Source: Lentibacillus sp. CBA3610 (GTDB lineage: Bacteria; Bacillota; Bacilli; Bacillales; Amphibacillaceae). From it: 64,000 nucleotides of DNA. The notes under the pieces were generated by a model. That model saw nothing but the letters and a program-made list of their open reading frames with translations, ran no database searches and was not told the origin of the DNA. Of the stretch, positions 9,499 to 20,170 are shown in pieces. Position 1 is the stretch's first letter. Each line of letters begins with the position of its first letter. The DNA lies in NCBI RefSeq assembly GCF_013373365.1, contig NZ_CP035925.1:1550001-1614000 (forward strand), in the 5' to 3' direction. Position numbers and translations under genes: made by a program.

Positions 9499-11823
9499 TC
9501 ACATAAAATCATACGGTGTAATTTCTTTTTCTTCCTCGTCCGGCGCTTTGTTTTCATAATTATCGTGTAAACGCTCGCGTAACTGTTGTTTCAGTGATGT
9601 ATACCGTTTATTTGAATCAAGTCTTTGAACCCCACGTAAAAATGCCTGCCGGTCGCCGCAAATAATGAGTGATTTTTTACTTCTGGTTATCGCCGTGTAG
9701 AGCAAATTTTTCTTCAGCATACGATTGTAGGCAGAAACGACTGGCATGATAACAATCGGAAATTCACTTCCCTGTGATTTATGGATGGAAATACAGTAAG
9801 CGTGTGTGATATTGACATAGTCTTTCCGCTCATAGCTGACTTCTTTACCTTCAAAATCCACGACCAGCTGTTCAACGTTATCGACATTCTCATCTTCCTC
9901 AAATATAGCAACCACTTCACCAATATCACCATTATAAATGCTGTCTTCCGGCTGATTGACAAGCTGCAGCACTTTATCACCAACTCGAAATACAGCGTCT
10001 TTCGTTTTAATCTCCCGTTTTGATGGTGATGACGGATTGATAAGTGTTTGCAAATGCTGATTGATCATGGTTATGCCCACTTGGGACCGATACATTGGTG
10101 CCATAACCTGGATGTTTTTCAAATCAATCCCTTTTTCTTTAGCCCGATCGATGATGGTCGTCACAACATCAATCAGCTGGTCTGTACTGCACGAAATGAA
10201 ACTGAAATCTTTATCATTCTTTAAAGCACTTTGGCTGCATGCATCCTGTTTGATTAAGTGTGCCAATTCGATTATTTTCGATCCTTCTTTTTGCCGGTAT
10301 ACATCATGAAGGCTGACATAAGGAATGTATTCACTTCCAAGCAAGTCAGCCAATACTTGACCAGGACCGACTGATGGCAGCTGGTCCTCATCACCTACAA
10401 GCAAAACCTGCATATCATCCGGAATGGCTTTGAACAGATTATTGGCAAGCCAAATGTCAACCATGGAAAACTCATCAACGATTAAATACTTTCCTGCCAA
10501 TTGTTCATGTTCATTTTTTTCAAAACCGCTTTGCCCATCCCAGCCTAATAGACGATGGATGGTTACCGCCGGGAGACCCGTTGATTCCGTAAGCCGTTTA
10601 GCCGCCCTGCCGGTGGGTGCTGTTAAAATAAATGGATAGTCCGAAGCAGAATCGTATTCACCCGGGTCAGTTGAAATGCCATGGATTTCAGCATAGGCAT
10701 TCAGAATCCCTTTGATGACAGTTGTTTTGCCGGTTCCAGGTCCCCCGGTAACGATCATTAATTTGGAACGTAATGCTTGCTGAATGGCTTCGAATTGTTC
10801 CTTGCCATAACTGAGGACTTCCTCTTCTTCAATATCACCGATAATTTTCATCAATTCTGCTAATGGGGTATCATGTTCAACTGGCTTGGTAATCAATCGT
10901 TTAATGTTTGATGCAAACCCGTCTTCGGCATAATAAAGTGAAGGAAGATAGACATTGCCCTCGTTTAAGATAACGTCCTTTTCCTGGTTTAGTGTTTCCA
11001 ACCGATTTGTAACCATCTCACGGTTGAGCTGCTGATCCGGGTGAGCCAGCAAATCAATCACCTGGTGCACACACGCATCAATCGGCAAAAACACATGACC
11101 ATCCTGGATATTTTTTTGCAGCACATAAATACACCCAGCTCCTATACGGCTTGGGTGTGTCAATGACAGACCATTCGTGCGGGCAATCTGATCCGCAGTC
11201 TGAAAGCCAAATCCTTCTATATCAAACACGTATTGATAAGGATCTTCCTGCAACACGTTAATCGCTTCATCCTTATAATGCTTGTAAATTTTTTGTGCCA
11301 TCTTCAGACCGATCCCATAATTGGACAAATAAACAGCAATGTGCTCGAATCCCTGATTTTCTTTTAACGTTTCAGCAAGATGATCGGCTTTATCTTTTTT
11401 TAAACCGGGGACTTTTGTTAACACGTCCGAATCATTCAAAATTTTGGAAATAGCACTTTCACCCAAAGTGTCGACAATCTTTCCAGCTGTTCGCTTTCCG
11501 ATTCCATAAAACATATCACTGGATAGATAAGAAATCAGTCCATCTTTTGTATCCGGAATAAATGTTTGATAGGAAGCCACTTTATACTGCAGTCCAAATC
11601 TGGAATGGCGTTCAAAACTTCCATAAAAATAATAGGCAGCCGTTTCCTGCAGATCAGAAAAATACCCTTTTATGACAATGTCTTTTTCCTGATAATCTTC
11701 ATTCGTGTCATGGATTTTAATTTTGGCAATGGAAAAGTTCTCCTGTTCATTCTGAAAAATCGTGTACAGCAGTTCCCCTTTAATATATCCATTTTCCTGG
11801 CGGGTCTGTTTATCCGTTGCCAT
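9499..11823 (-). CDS. recD2: ATP-dependent DNA helicase RecD2
   Basis: 774 aa SF1B 5'-3' helicase, the stand-alone RecD2 type found without RecBC. The long N-terminal part has helix-hairpin-helix-like repeats (about residues 95-220, for example YGIGKRTAGKIV). The motor follows: Walker A GGPGTGKTT at 360-368, Walker B LIVDEFSMVD, VGDEDQLPSVGPG (motif III), and C-terminal ITHAYCISIHKSQGSEF and LLYTAITRSK motifs. B. subtilis RecD2 is linked to replication fork progression and mismatch repair. It lies downstream of the TPR gene with an 18-nt gap. Confidence 0.96.
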   Translation of the reverse strand: MATDKQTRQENGYIKGELLYTIFQNEQENFSIAKIKIHDTNEDYQEKDIVIKGYFSDLQETAAYYFYGSFERHSRFGLQYKVASYQTFIPDTKDGLISYLSSDMFYGIGKRTAGKIVDTLGESAISKILNDSDVLTKVPGLKKDKADHLAETLKENQGFEHIAVYLSNYGIGLKMAQKIYKHYKDEAINVLQEDPYQYVFDIEGFGFQTADQIARTNGLSLTHPSRIGAGCIYVLQKNIQDGHVFLPIDACVHQVIDLLAHPDQQLNREMVTNRLETLNQEKDVILNEGNVYLPSLYYAEDGFASNIKRLITKPVEHDTPLAELMKIIGDIEEEEVLSYGKEQFEAIQQALRSKLMIVTGGPGTGKTTVIKGILNAYAEIHGISTDPGEYDSASDYPFILTAPTGRAAKRLTESTGLPAVTIHRLLGWDGQSGFEKNEHEQLAGKYLIVDEFSMVDIWLANNLFKAIPDDMQVLLVGDEDQLPSVGPGQVLADLLGSEYIPYVSLHDVYRQKEGSKIIELAHLIKQDACSQSALKNDKDFSFISCSTDQLIDVVTTIIDRAKEKGIDLKNIQVMAPMYRSQVGITMINQHLQTLINPSSPSKREIKTKDAVFRVGDKVLQLVNQPEDSIYNGDIGEVVAIFEEDENVDNVEQLVVDFEGKEVSYERKDYVNITHAYCISIHKSQGSEFPIVIMPVVSAYNRMLKKNLLYTAITRSKKSLIICGDRQAFLRGVQRLDSNKRYTSLKQQLRERLHDNYENKAPDEEEKEITPYDFM

Positions 11824-11841
11824 ACGAATAACCTCACTATC

Positions 11842-12510
11842 TTACATATCAGTATTGTTCATTACTTGCATAATCTGTTTTTTGGCATTTGCTGCCAGTA
11901 CATGTTCCGGCTGGACTTCCAGTGTTTGATTAAAATGGTCCAATGCAGTTTGCAGTTCTTCTTCATACAAAGCAATGACGCCCAGGTTATAATAAGCATC
12001 ACTATGACGTTCATCCAATTCCAGCACGTGTTGGAATATGGGTTTTGCATCATTGATATGCTCGCTTTGAGCCAGTGACAGCCCGTATTGAAACAAGTAT
12101 TCTGTATCTTCGGGATCCAATTCAGTTGCCCGCATCAAGTATGGAATAGCCAGTTTATATTCCTCTTGATGGAAAAATGTCATCCCGAGCAAATAAAATA
12201 CATCAGCTTCTTCCAGACCGATTTCAATAGCTTTTAAAAAGTTTTGCTGGGCATTTGAAAAATCCTGTTTTTCATAAAAGAGATTCCCTAACCCGTAATA
12301 GGCTGTTGCTGCATTCTGATCTAACTCGATTGCACGGTTATAAAAACGTTCCGCACGTTCATCATCATTGATATGCAGCAATAAATTGCCAAAGTTTATA
12401 TAACCGACCGGATCTTGCGGATTCGCTTCAATTATATCATTGAAAAGCTGTGCTGCTTCCTCATACTTTTGTTCTTTCATCAGCTCTATCGCCTGCTGAT
12501 TTTTATCCAT
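11842..12510 (-). CDS. Tetratricopeptide repeat protein (YrrB-like)
   Basis: 222 aa from the ATG at 12510, which has AGAGGTG upstream; an in-frame extension to 12549 lacks a ribosome site. The protein is made of about six TPR units (for example AAQLFNDIIEANPQDPVGY, AERFYNRAIELDQN, ALDHFNQTLEVQPEH). TPR arrays mediate protein-protein contacts. In B. subtilis yrrB lies between mnmA and recD2 as here; the partner is unknown, though cotranscription with mnmA and the desulfurase would fit a role near tRNA thiolation. Confidence 0.88.
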   Translation of the reverse strand: MDKNQQAIELMKEQKYEEAAQLFNDIIEANPQDPVGYINFGNLLLHINDDERAERFYNRAIELDQNAATAYYGLGNLFYEKQDFSNAQQNFLKAIEIGLEEADVFYLLGMTFFHQEEYKLAIPYLMRATELDPEDTEYLFQYGLSLAQSEHINDAKPIFQHVLELDERHSDAYYNLGVIALYEEELQTALDHFNQTLEVQPEHVLAANAKKQIMQVMNNTDM

Positions 12511-12552
12511 TCTTTCACCTCTAATCATCGATAGCGGGACAGAAACCACTCA

Positions 12553-14822
<2,270 letters not shown>

Positions 14823-14851
14823 GTTTCTTACCCTTTCCTGCTCAAAATTAT

Positions 14852-15271
14852 TTAAATATAAAACATATAAGCATCTTGCAGCTTATCATTTTCATGCCGC
14901 TTCAAATCTTCCAGGGTTGTGGTATCCAGCACATCTTTAACGGCATCCCTGATCCTTATCCATAGCGCCTGTTTAGCAGGTTCTTCATCCTCAATTCCTT
15001 CGACAGGTGAGATGGGTCCTTCCAATACACGTATAATGTCACCTGCTTTTATATCGCGCGCGTCTTTTGCCAGTATATAGCCGCCATAGGCACCCCTGAC
15101 ACTCTTAACCAGACCCGCATTTCTTAACGGTGAGGCCAGCTGTTCCAGATAATGTTCAGACAAACCCTTATCACGTGCGATTGTCTTCAGTGATGTTGGT
15201 CCATCACCATGTCTCCTTGCCAGTTCAAGCATGATTGTTAACCCATATCGTCCTTTTGTGGAAATCTTCAT
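14852..15271 (-). CDS. cymR: Rrf2-family cysteine metabolism repressor CymR
   Basis: 139 aa from the ATG at 15271 (AGGTG upstream); the 27-codon upstream extension has no ribosome site and is rejected. The winged-helix N-terminus MKISTKGRYGLTIMLELA, the LSEHYLEQLASPLRNAGLVKS recognition region and the GGYILAKDARDI wing are typical of Rrf2 proteins. There is no iron-sulfur cysteine cluster, in line with CymR, which acts with the CysK O-acetylserine thiol-lyase. The position beside the desulfurase and mnmA matches B. subtilis cymR. Confidence 0.92.
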   Translation of the reverse strand: MKISTKGRYGLTIMLELARRHGDGPTSLKTIARDKGLSEHYLEQLASPLRNAGLVKSVRGAYGGYILAKDARDIKAGDIIRVLEGPISPVEGIEDEEPAKQALWIRIRDAVKDVLDTTTLEDLKRHENDKLQDAYMFYI

Positions 15272-15322
15272 TTGTAACACCTCGTGACATAAACGTCCAT
15301 ATTCTTTATAACAATACACAAT

Positions 15323-15328
15323 ATTATA
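15323..15328 (-). promoter_or_regulatory. Probable -10 box of cymR promoter
   Basis: A TATAAT preceded by TG (TGCTATAAT, an extended -10) lies about 52 nt before the cymR start on the minus strand. No good -35 is visible at 17 nt, which fits an extended -10 promoter. Confidence 0.6.
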
Positions 15329-15417
15329 GCATGAATTACCTGTCTCTTGCATTTTAACACAATCAGAATTACGCTTTTACATATACAGCTTATTATTTTA
15401 TAAAAAGGACGATGAAA

Positions 15418-16686
15418 ATGAAACCACTTGCTTATCGCATGCGACCCGAACACATAGACGACATTATCGGCCAGGAACATTTGGTCACCAAGGGAAAAAT
15501 ACTTAACCGCATGATTCAGGCTGAGCGCCTGTCTCCGATGATTCTTTTTGGCCCGCCCGGAACCGGAAAGACGTCATTGGCATATGCTTTGGCCAAAAGT
15601 TTAAATATCCCGGTAAAAATGTTAAATGCTGTCGTTGATAAGAAAAAAGATATGGAAATTGTGGTGGAAGAAGCAAAAATGAGCGGCCAAGTCGTATTAG
15701 TGCTTGATGAAGTGCACCGACTGGACAAGGCAAAGCAGGATTTCCTGCTTCCGCATATCGAGAGCAACCTTCTGACATTAATTGGCTGCACGACAAGTAA
15801 TCCTTATCATTCTATTAACCCAGCCATACGCAGCAGATGCCATTTGTTCGAAACGATGGACAATATCAAAACAGCCATTATAAGAGCTGCGAACGATGAT
15901 GTGAATGGATTGGGTTCTGAGCCAATTGAGCTGACAGAAGAGGCGTTGGATCACTTGGCGTTCGCTGCGAATGGTGACATGCGCTCAGCCTTGAATGGCC
16001 TTGAACTTGCCGTATCCTCAACACCCAAGAACAATGATGGAAAAATCGTTATCTCACTGGAAGCCGCTGAAGAATGCATGCAGAAAAAAAGTTTTTCGCA
16101 TGATAAAGATGGTGACGCGCATTATGATGTCCTGTCAGCATTTCAAAAATCAATCCGGGGCAGTGATGTTAACGCAGCATTGCATTATCTCGGCCGATTG
16201 ATTGAGGCAGGTGATCTGGATAGCATCGCTCGACGTATGATTGTTATAGCGTATGAGGATATCGGCCTTGCCAACCCACAGGCTGGTCCCCGTGCCGTTT
16301 CCGCTGTCCAGGCTGCAGAACGGCTTGGGTTTCCGGAGGCACGTATACCATTAGCCGTCACCATCGTGGAACTGGCCCTGTCTCCTAAATCCAATACAGC
16401 ATATAAGGCGCTTGATGAGGCACTCTCTGATATCCGCAGCGGAAAAAGCGGGGATGTGCCGGCCCACTTAAAAGACACCCATTACCAAGGGGCTCAAAAA
16501 ATTGGACGGGGCGTTGATTATAAATACCCGCACAATTATGAAAACAACTGGGTCAATCAGCAGTATTTGCCTGAGACAATTAAAAATAAAGATTACTATA
16601 AACCTAAGGACAGCAGCAAATTTGAACAGCAATTAAAACAAGTCCACGAAAAAATTCAGTCGGAAAAAAATAATACTAGATTTTAA
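15418..16686 (+). CDS. rarA: Replication-associated recombination protein RarA (MgsA)
   Basis: 422 aa AAA+ ATPase related to clamp-loader subunits; it acts at stalled forks. Walker A GPPGTGKTS is at about residues 43-51, Walker B LVLDEVHRLDKAKQD, sensor 1 IGCTTSNPYHSIN, and C-terminal tetramerisation region with DIGLANPQAG. The ATG at 15418 has AAGGA 8 nt upstream; the ATG at 15412 would leave only 2 nt. Divergent from cymR. B. subtilis has tcdA (yrvM) beside rarA; it is absent here. Confidence 0.95.
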   Translation: MKPLAYRMRPEHIDDIIGQEHLVTKGKILNRMIQAERLSPMILFGPPGTGKTSLAYALAKSLNIPVKMLNAVVDKKKDMEIVVEEAKMSGQVVLVLDEVHRLDKAKQDFLLPHIESNLLTLIGCTTSNPYHSINPAIRSRCHLFETMDNIKTAIIRAANDDVNGLGSEPIELTEEALDHLAFAANGDMRSALNGLELAVSSTPKNNDGKIVISLEAAEECMQKKSFSHDKDGDAHYDVLSAFQKSIRGSDVNAALHYLGRLIEAGDLDSIARRMIVIAYEDIGLANPQAGPRAVSAVQAAERLGFPEARIPLAVTIVELALSPKSNTAYKALDEALSDIRSGKSGDVPAHLKDTHYQGAQKIGRGVDYKYPHNYENNWVNQQYLPETIKNKDYYKPKDSSKFEQQLKQVHEKIQSEKNNTRF

Positions 16687-16734
16687 AGGTATAATTCCTT
16701 TTTCAAACGGTCAAACTAAACAATATAGATAAAG

Positions 16735-16925
16735 TGAAACGTCCATCAGTGATGAAGGTCTTCAGCCTCCATTGATGGTTAAACACAACATCCTGAAACG
16801 CCTTTGATACCTGTAACGTTCAGGCCGAAGCAATTCAGGGTGTCAGCGTCCGCTTTCTCCCCCTGAACATTTAACTCATGTTCCTGAGTTAGGAGACATA
16901 CGGACGATTGCACAGGTATACAATT
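16735..16925 (+). other. Structured intergenic region upstream of rsfA (E2-like start)
   Basis: The stretch opens with an AAAGTGAAAC start shared with the E2 repeats and a CCATCA/TGATGG hairpin. It continues with nested pairing: ATACCTGT near 16808 with ACAGGTAT near 16912, CGTCCG with CGGACG, and TAACTCA with TGAGTTA around the loop TGTTCC. GTTCAGG can also pair with CCTGAAC, an alternative to part of this fold. It ends about 50 nt before rsfA. I cannot match it to a known riboswitch, and the strand of action is uncertain. Confidence 0.5.
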
Positions 16926-16973
16926 CTATGTTTTAAATCATGATGACCGTTTTTGAAAAAGGAGTTGACTATA

Positions 16974-17630
16974 ATGGGAAAAGTAAGACAGGATGCTTGG
17001 TCGCATGAAGATGATCTGTTACTGGCGGAAACTGTATTACGCCATATCAGAGAAGGCAGTACACAATTACATGCTTTTGAGGAGGTTGGCGATAAGCTGA
17101 ATCGTACTTCAGCCGCCTGCGGATTTCGCTGGAACGCCGAAGTCAGGAATAAATATAACGATGCTATAGAACTTGCGAAACGGCAACGGAAAGAGAAAAA
17201 ACGTGCCGCTGCCAAAAAAGCGAAACAACCTGTTATCGCAATGCCGCAAAATGATAATGCAGCTGTCGAACCCGTCAAAACAGAAAATGCGGATGAACAA
17301 CAATCCCTAACAATGGATTCTGTTATTCAATTTTTAAAACAGTTGAAAAAAGACTATCAGGCTTCCAATCAATCAAAACGCTCACTGGAGCAGATGAAGC
17401 AGGAAAATGAAACGTTAAGGGATCAAGTGAGTGAACTGGAAAGTCAATTGACCCGTACGACAAAGCAACTTGAAACAGTACAGGAAGACTATCAAGTATT
17501 TATGCAAATTATGGACAGAGCTCGCAAGATGACTGTTTTTGAAGATCAGGATTCATTACAAGCCCCATCATTCCGCATGGATAAAAATGGAAACCTGCAA
17601 CAGGTTGTGGATGGTTCGTCCAACCAATAA
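16974..17630 (+). CDS. RsfA family transcription factor
   Basis: 218 aa from the ATG at 16974, with AAGGAG 9 nt upstream. The N-terminus has a Myb/SANT-like domain (about residues 1-70: RQDAWSHEDDLLLAETVLRHI and TSAACGFRWNAEVR), then a basic Lys/Arg/Ala stretch (75-95), a Pro/Asn-rich linker, and a coiled coil (about 130-185). In B. subtilis RsfA is a prespore-specific regulator tuning SigF genes; several paralogues exist, so a strict rsfA orthology is not claimed. Not present at this locus in B. subtilis. Confidence 0.87.
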   Translation: MGKVRQDAWSHEDDLLLAETVLRHIREGSTQLHAFEEVGDKLNRTSAACGFRWNAEVRNKYNDAIELAKRQRKEKKRAAAKKAKQPVIAMPQNDNAAVEPVKTENADEQQSLTMDSVIQFLKQLKKDYQASNQSKRSLEQMKQENETLRDQVSELESQLTRTTKQLETVQEDYQVFMQIMDRARKMTVFEDQDSLQAPSFRMDKNGNLQQVVDGSSNQ

Positions 17631-17631
17631 G

Positions 17632-17755
17632 AAAAACTCAGGCCCAGCCTCGTCTTTCCAGAGGCAGAGGCCGGAAGTCAGCTGGAAGAAATCGGCGAAT
17701 TAGCCGATTTCAATACTGTGAAAACGTCACCTAAAATGATATACTTTCTGACTTA
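17632..17755 (+). repeat. Intergenic repeat E3, copy 1
   Basis: About 124 bp directly after the rsfA stop, alike to 45449-45546 and 49574-49693. The shared core is CAGAGG(C/T)CAGAG, then a perfect hairpin GAAATCGGC (17688-17696) with GCCGATTTC (17703-17711), then ACTGTGAAAACGTCA and TATACTTTCTG. An inverted piece of the same family (CAGATGCCAGAGGTCAGA on the minus strand) lies at about 17797-17814. Confidence 0.85.
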
Positions 17756-17765
17756 TGAGAAAAGC

Positions 17766-17797
17766 AAAAGGAATCGGCACAGCCGATTCCTTTTATT
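17766..17797 (+). terminator. Bidirectional-looking terminator after rsfA
   Basis: AAAAGGAATCGGC and GCCGATTCCTTTT pair perfectly around ACA, followed by ATT. The stem includes its own A and T tracts, so it may stop transcription from both sides. Confidence 0.8.
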
Positions 17798-17815
17798 CTG
17801 ACCTCTGGCATCTGT

Positions 17816-18004
17816 TATTATCCCGCATGTAACGGACATTAATCCCCCCAAAATACGGGGGATAATTGTCCGTAAATGCCCGATTCGGTTCGGGCCAACA
17901 CGATGTTGGTCACAAAGGCGTTGCAACAGGACGTTGCGTACTTAGCCTTTGTTCCTTTTCTAAGCGAGGGAAATACACCCTCGCTTATTGAAGTTTCACT
18001 TTAT
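17816..18004 (-). repeat. Intergenic repeat E2, copy a (carries an E4 insert)
   Basis: Read on the minus strand it starts AAAGTGAAAC (17993-18002), has hairpin 1 TAAGCGAGGG/CCCTCGCTTA (17961-17987), then the E4 module, then ATCGGGCAT, hairpin 2 with outer stem CGGACA/TGTCCG and inner stem CCCCC/GGGGG around the loop GTATTTT, and ends ATGCGGGATAA. Copy b at 37402-37531 has the same order and loops with different stem sequences. It begins right after the 3' end of the 6S RNA gene. Confidence 0.85.
17892..17957. repeat. 66-nt hairpin module E4, copy a
   Basis: Near-identical to 37646-37711. Plus-strand order: hairpin CCAACA-CGA-TGTTGG, then outer stem ACAAAGGC (17912-17919) with GCCTTTGT (17945-17952) enclosing inner stem GCAAC (17923-17927) and GTTGC (17933-17937) around AGGAC. 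Copy b has GTCAC/GTGAC in the inner stem. On the minus strand the apical loop reads GUCCU. Confidence 0.85.
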
Positions 18005-18009
18005 GTATC

Positions 18010-18202
18010 TATCAATCCCAATTGTGCCGTCTGTTTTTTTTGTTTTGATCCCGCTCAAGGCAGGTGGGTGCCCTGTTCCATATATTATTATGCTTCCCCT
18101 TTTCAGGGGCATGCACGCAATATGAAAACCTATTCGGGCTCCCATTTATATAAGTGTTCGGTCAAAACGAATGTAGCAGACGTACACATCAGGATTGAAA
18201 TC
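18010..18202 (-). ncRNA. ssrS: 6S RNA (bsrA/6S-1 type)
   Basis: About 190 nt on the minus strand downstream of aspS, the position of 6S-1 (bsrA) in B. subtilis. The ends pair as the 6S closing stem: TCAATCC (18192-18198) with GGGATTGA (18012-18019) and GTCTG with CAGAC. The interior shows the expected long irregular hairpin: CACTTATATAAATGGGAGC, GCGTGCATGCCCC and the loop CTGAAAAGGGGAAGC are 6S-1-like. 6S RNA mimics an open promoter and sequesters SigA RNA polymerase. Exact ends are estimated. Confidence 0.82.
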
Positions 18203-18355
18203 ATTCGCTTATCTTTTGTAAGGCTATATTAACATACACTTAACGTATTATCAATAAACACTCATATGAAATATACATGACAGATGTTAAAATTATACAA
18301 CAACTTTCTGCGTGAACTGGCAGTAACCGATTTAAGTTTCACTTTTTCAATTGAA

Positions 18356-20122
18356 TCATTCTTCATGTTTGATTTGAATGGATAGTTCCTGCAACTGCTC
18401 ATCACTTACATCGCTTGGCGCATCAGTAAGCAAGTCTGAAGCTGATGCTGTCTTTGGAAACAAAATTGTATCCCTGAGATTTGACCTCCCAGCCAAAATC
18501 ATGACGAACCTGTCCAGACCCAATGCAATGCCTCCATGTGGAGGCGCACCATATTCCAGTGCTTCAAGCAGAAATCCGAACTGTTCCTCGGTCTTTTCGT
18601 TTGTAAATCCCAAAACTTCAAACATTTTCTCCTGATGTTCTTTCTTATGAATACGCAATGAACCACCGCCAAGTTCATAGCCGTTTAAGACGAGGTCATA
18701 GGCATTGGCGCGGACACTTCCCGGATCAGTGTCCAATTTGGCCAAATCATCCTCAACCGGCATTGTGAACGGATGATGCGCCGCAAAATACCGTTCAAGC
18801 TCTTCATCATATTCCAGTAACGGCCAATCAGTGACCCAGAGAAAATTAAACTTGCTCTTGTCAATCAAGTCCAATTCTTTGCCCAGTTTTAGCCGCAGTG
18901 CCCCTAAGCTGTCATAAACAATATCTGTCTTATCGGAGCCAAACAGCAGCAAATCGCCATCGGATGCATCTGCCCTGTCGATCAGGCCTTGTTTTTCCTC
19001 ATCGGATAGGAACTTGGCAATGGGTCCTGTCACGTCGCTTCCTTCAATTTTCAGCCATGCCAATCCTTTTGCACCATAAACTTTTACAAAATCGGTCAAT
19101 TTGTCAATGTCTTTTCGGGAATAATTTGCCGCCTGCCCTTTTACATTTAACAAACAGACTTTCCCTCCTGCTTCCAGCGCTCCTCTGAATACCTTGAATG
19201 ATGAATTCGCCACAACGTCCGACACATGAATGAGTTCCATGCCCAGGCGCGTATCAGGTTTATCAGAACCAAATCGTTCCATCGCTTCATGATATGGCAT
19301 TCTCGGCAATGGCAGTGAAATATCGATATCTTTTACTTCTTTCAAAACATGCTTCATCATTCTTTCAGTCATGTCCATGATATCATCACCGGTCATAAAA
19401 GACGTTTCAATATCTATTTGTGTAAATTCCGGCTGACGATCTGCCCGTAAATCCTCATCCCGGAAACAACGTGCAATCTGGTAATATTTTTCAAAACCGC
19501 TCATCATGATCAACTGTTTGAACAACTGTGGTGATTGGGGAAGAGCATAAAATTCACCCTCATGCACACGACTTGGAACGAGATAGTCTCTTGCACCCTC
19601 AGGCGTACTTTTTGTCAATATAGGGGTTTCCATTTCTAAAAAGTCATCATCATTCAAAAAGTTGCGTATCGCCTGAGTTGTTTTGTGACGCATTTTAAAC
19701 GTTTCCTGTAATGGACTTCTGCGCAAATCAATATAACGGTATTTCAGGCGTAAGTCCTCGGCAACATCCGATTCTTCCTCGATCAGGAATGGAGGTGTCT
19801 TTGCCTTATTCAGGATTGTTAACTCTGACGCAATCACTTCAACGCTTCCTGTTTCCATTGCCGGATTCACCGTAGAGGCATCGCGCTTAACCACTTTGCC
19901 CTTCACTTCCAGAACATATTCAGTCCTGACCGTATCAGCTATCTCCAACGCTTTTTGAGAATGATCCGGATTGAAAACAACTTGAACAAGTCCGGATTTA
20001 TCACGTAAATCAATAAAAATTAAGCCGCCTAAATCCCGGCGTCTCTGCGCCCATCCCTTTAATAAAACAGGTTGTTCAACATCTTTTTCATCTAATGTAC
20101 CGGCTGAAATCCGTTCACTCAT
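18356..20122 (-). CDS. aspS: Aspartyl-tRNA synthetase
   Basis: 588 aa, bacterial-type class IIb enzyme. An N-terminal OB-fold anticodon-binding domain (about residues 1-110, [21 protein letters not shown]), catalytic motifs 1 and 2 ([36 protein letters not shown]), a GAD insertion domain (about 290-420) and motif 3 [17 protein letters not shown] precedes the ATG. It lies 48 nt after hisS and shares its T-box leader. Confidence 0.98.
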   Translation of the reverse strand: MSERISAGTLDEKDVEQPVLLKGWAQRRRDLGGLIFIDLRDKSGLVQVVFNPDHSQKALEIADTVRTEYVLEVKGKVVKRDASTVNPAMETGSVEVIASELTILNKAKTPPFLIEEESDVAEDLRLKYRYIDLRRSPLQETFKMRHKTTQAIRNFLNDDDFLEMETPILTKSTPEGARDYLVPSRVHEGEFYALPQSPQLFKQLIMMSGFEKYYQIARCFRDEDLRADRQPEFTQIDIETSFMTGDDIMDMTERMMKHVLKEVKDIDISLPLPRMPYHEAMERFGSDKPDTRLGMELIHVSDVVANSSFKVFRGALEAGGKVCLLNVKGQAANYSRKDIDKLTDFVKVYGAKGLAWLKIEGSDVTGPIAKFLSDEEKQGLIDRADASDGDLLLFGSDKTDIVYDSLGALRLKLGKELDLIDKSKFNFLWVTDWPLLEYDEELERYFAAHHPFTMPVEDDLAKLDTDPGSVRANAYDLVLNGYELGGGSLRIHKKEHQEKMFEVLGFTNEKTEEQFGFLLEALEYGAPPHGGIALGLDRFVMILAGRSNLRDTILFPKTASASDLLTDAPSDVSDEQLQELSIQIKHEE

Positions 20123-20170
20123 TAGTATTTCCTCCTGACAGCTTCGCCTGCAAATATTCGACTAATTGCG

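Noticed and set aside
15412..15418. rarA start at 15412
   Set aside because: Only 2 nt from the AAGGA site; the ATG at 15418 has 8 nt and matches the conserved MKPLAYRMRP start.
17876..18232. 118-aa open frame in the rsfA-aspS gap
   Set aside because: It runs through the E2/E4 repeats and antisense through the 6S RNA gene; it has no ribosome site and no recognisable protein pattern.
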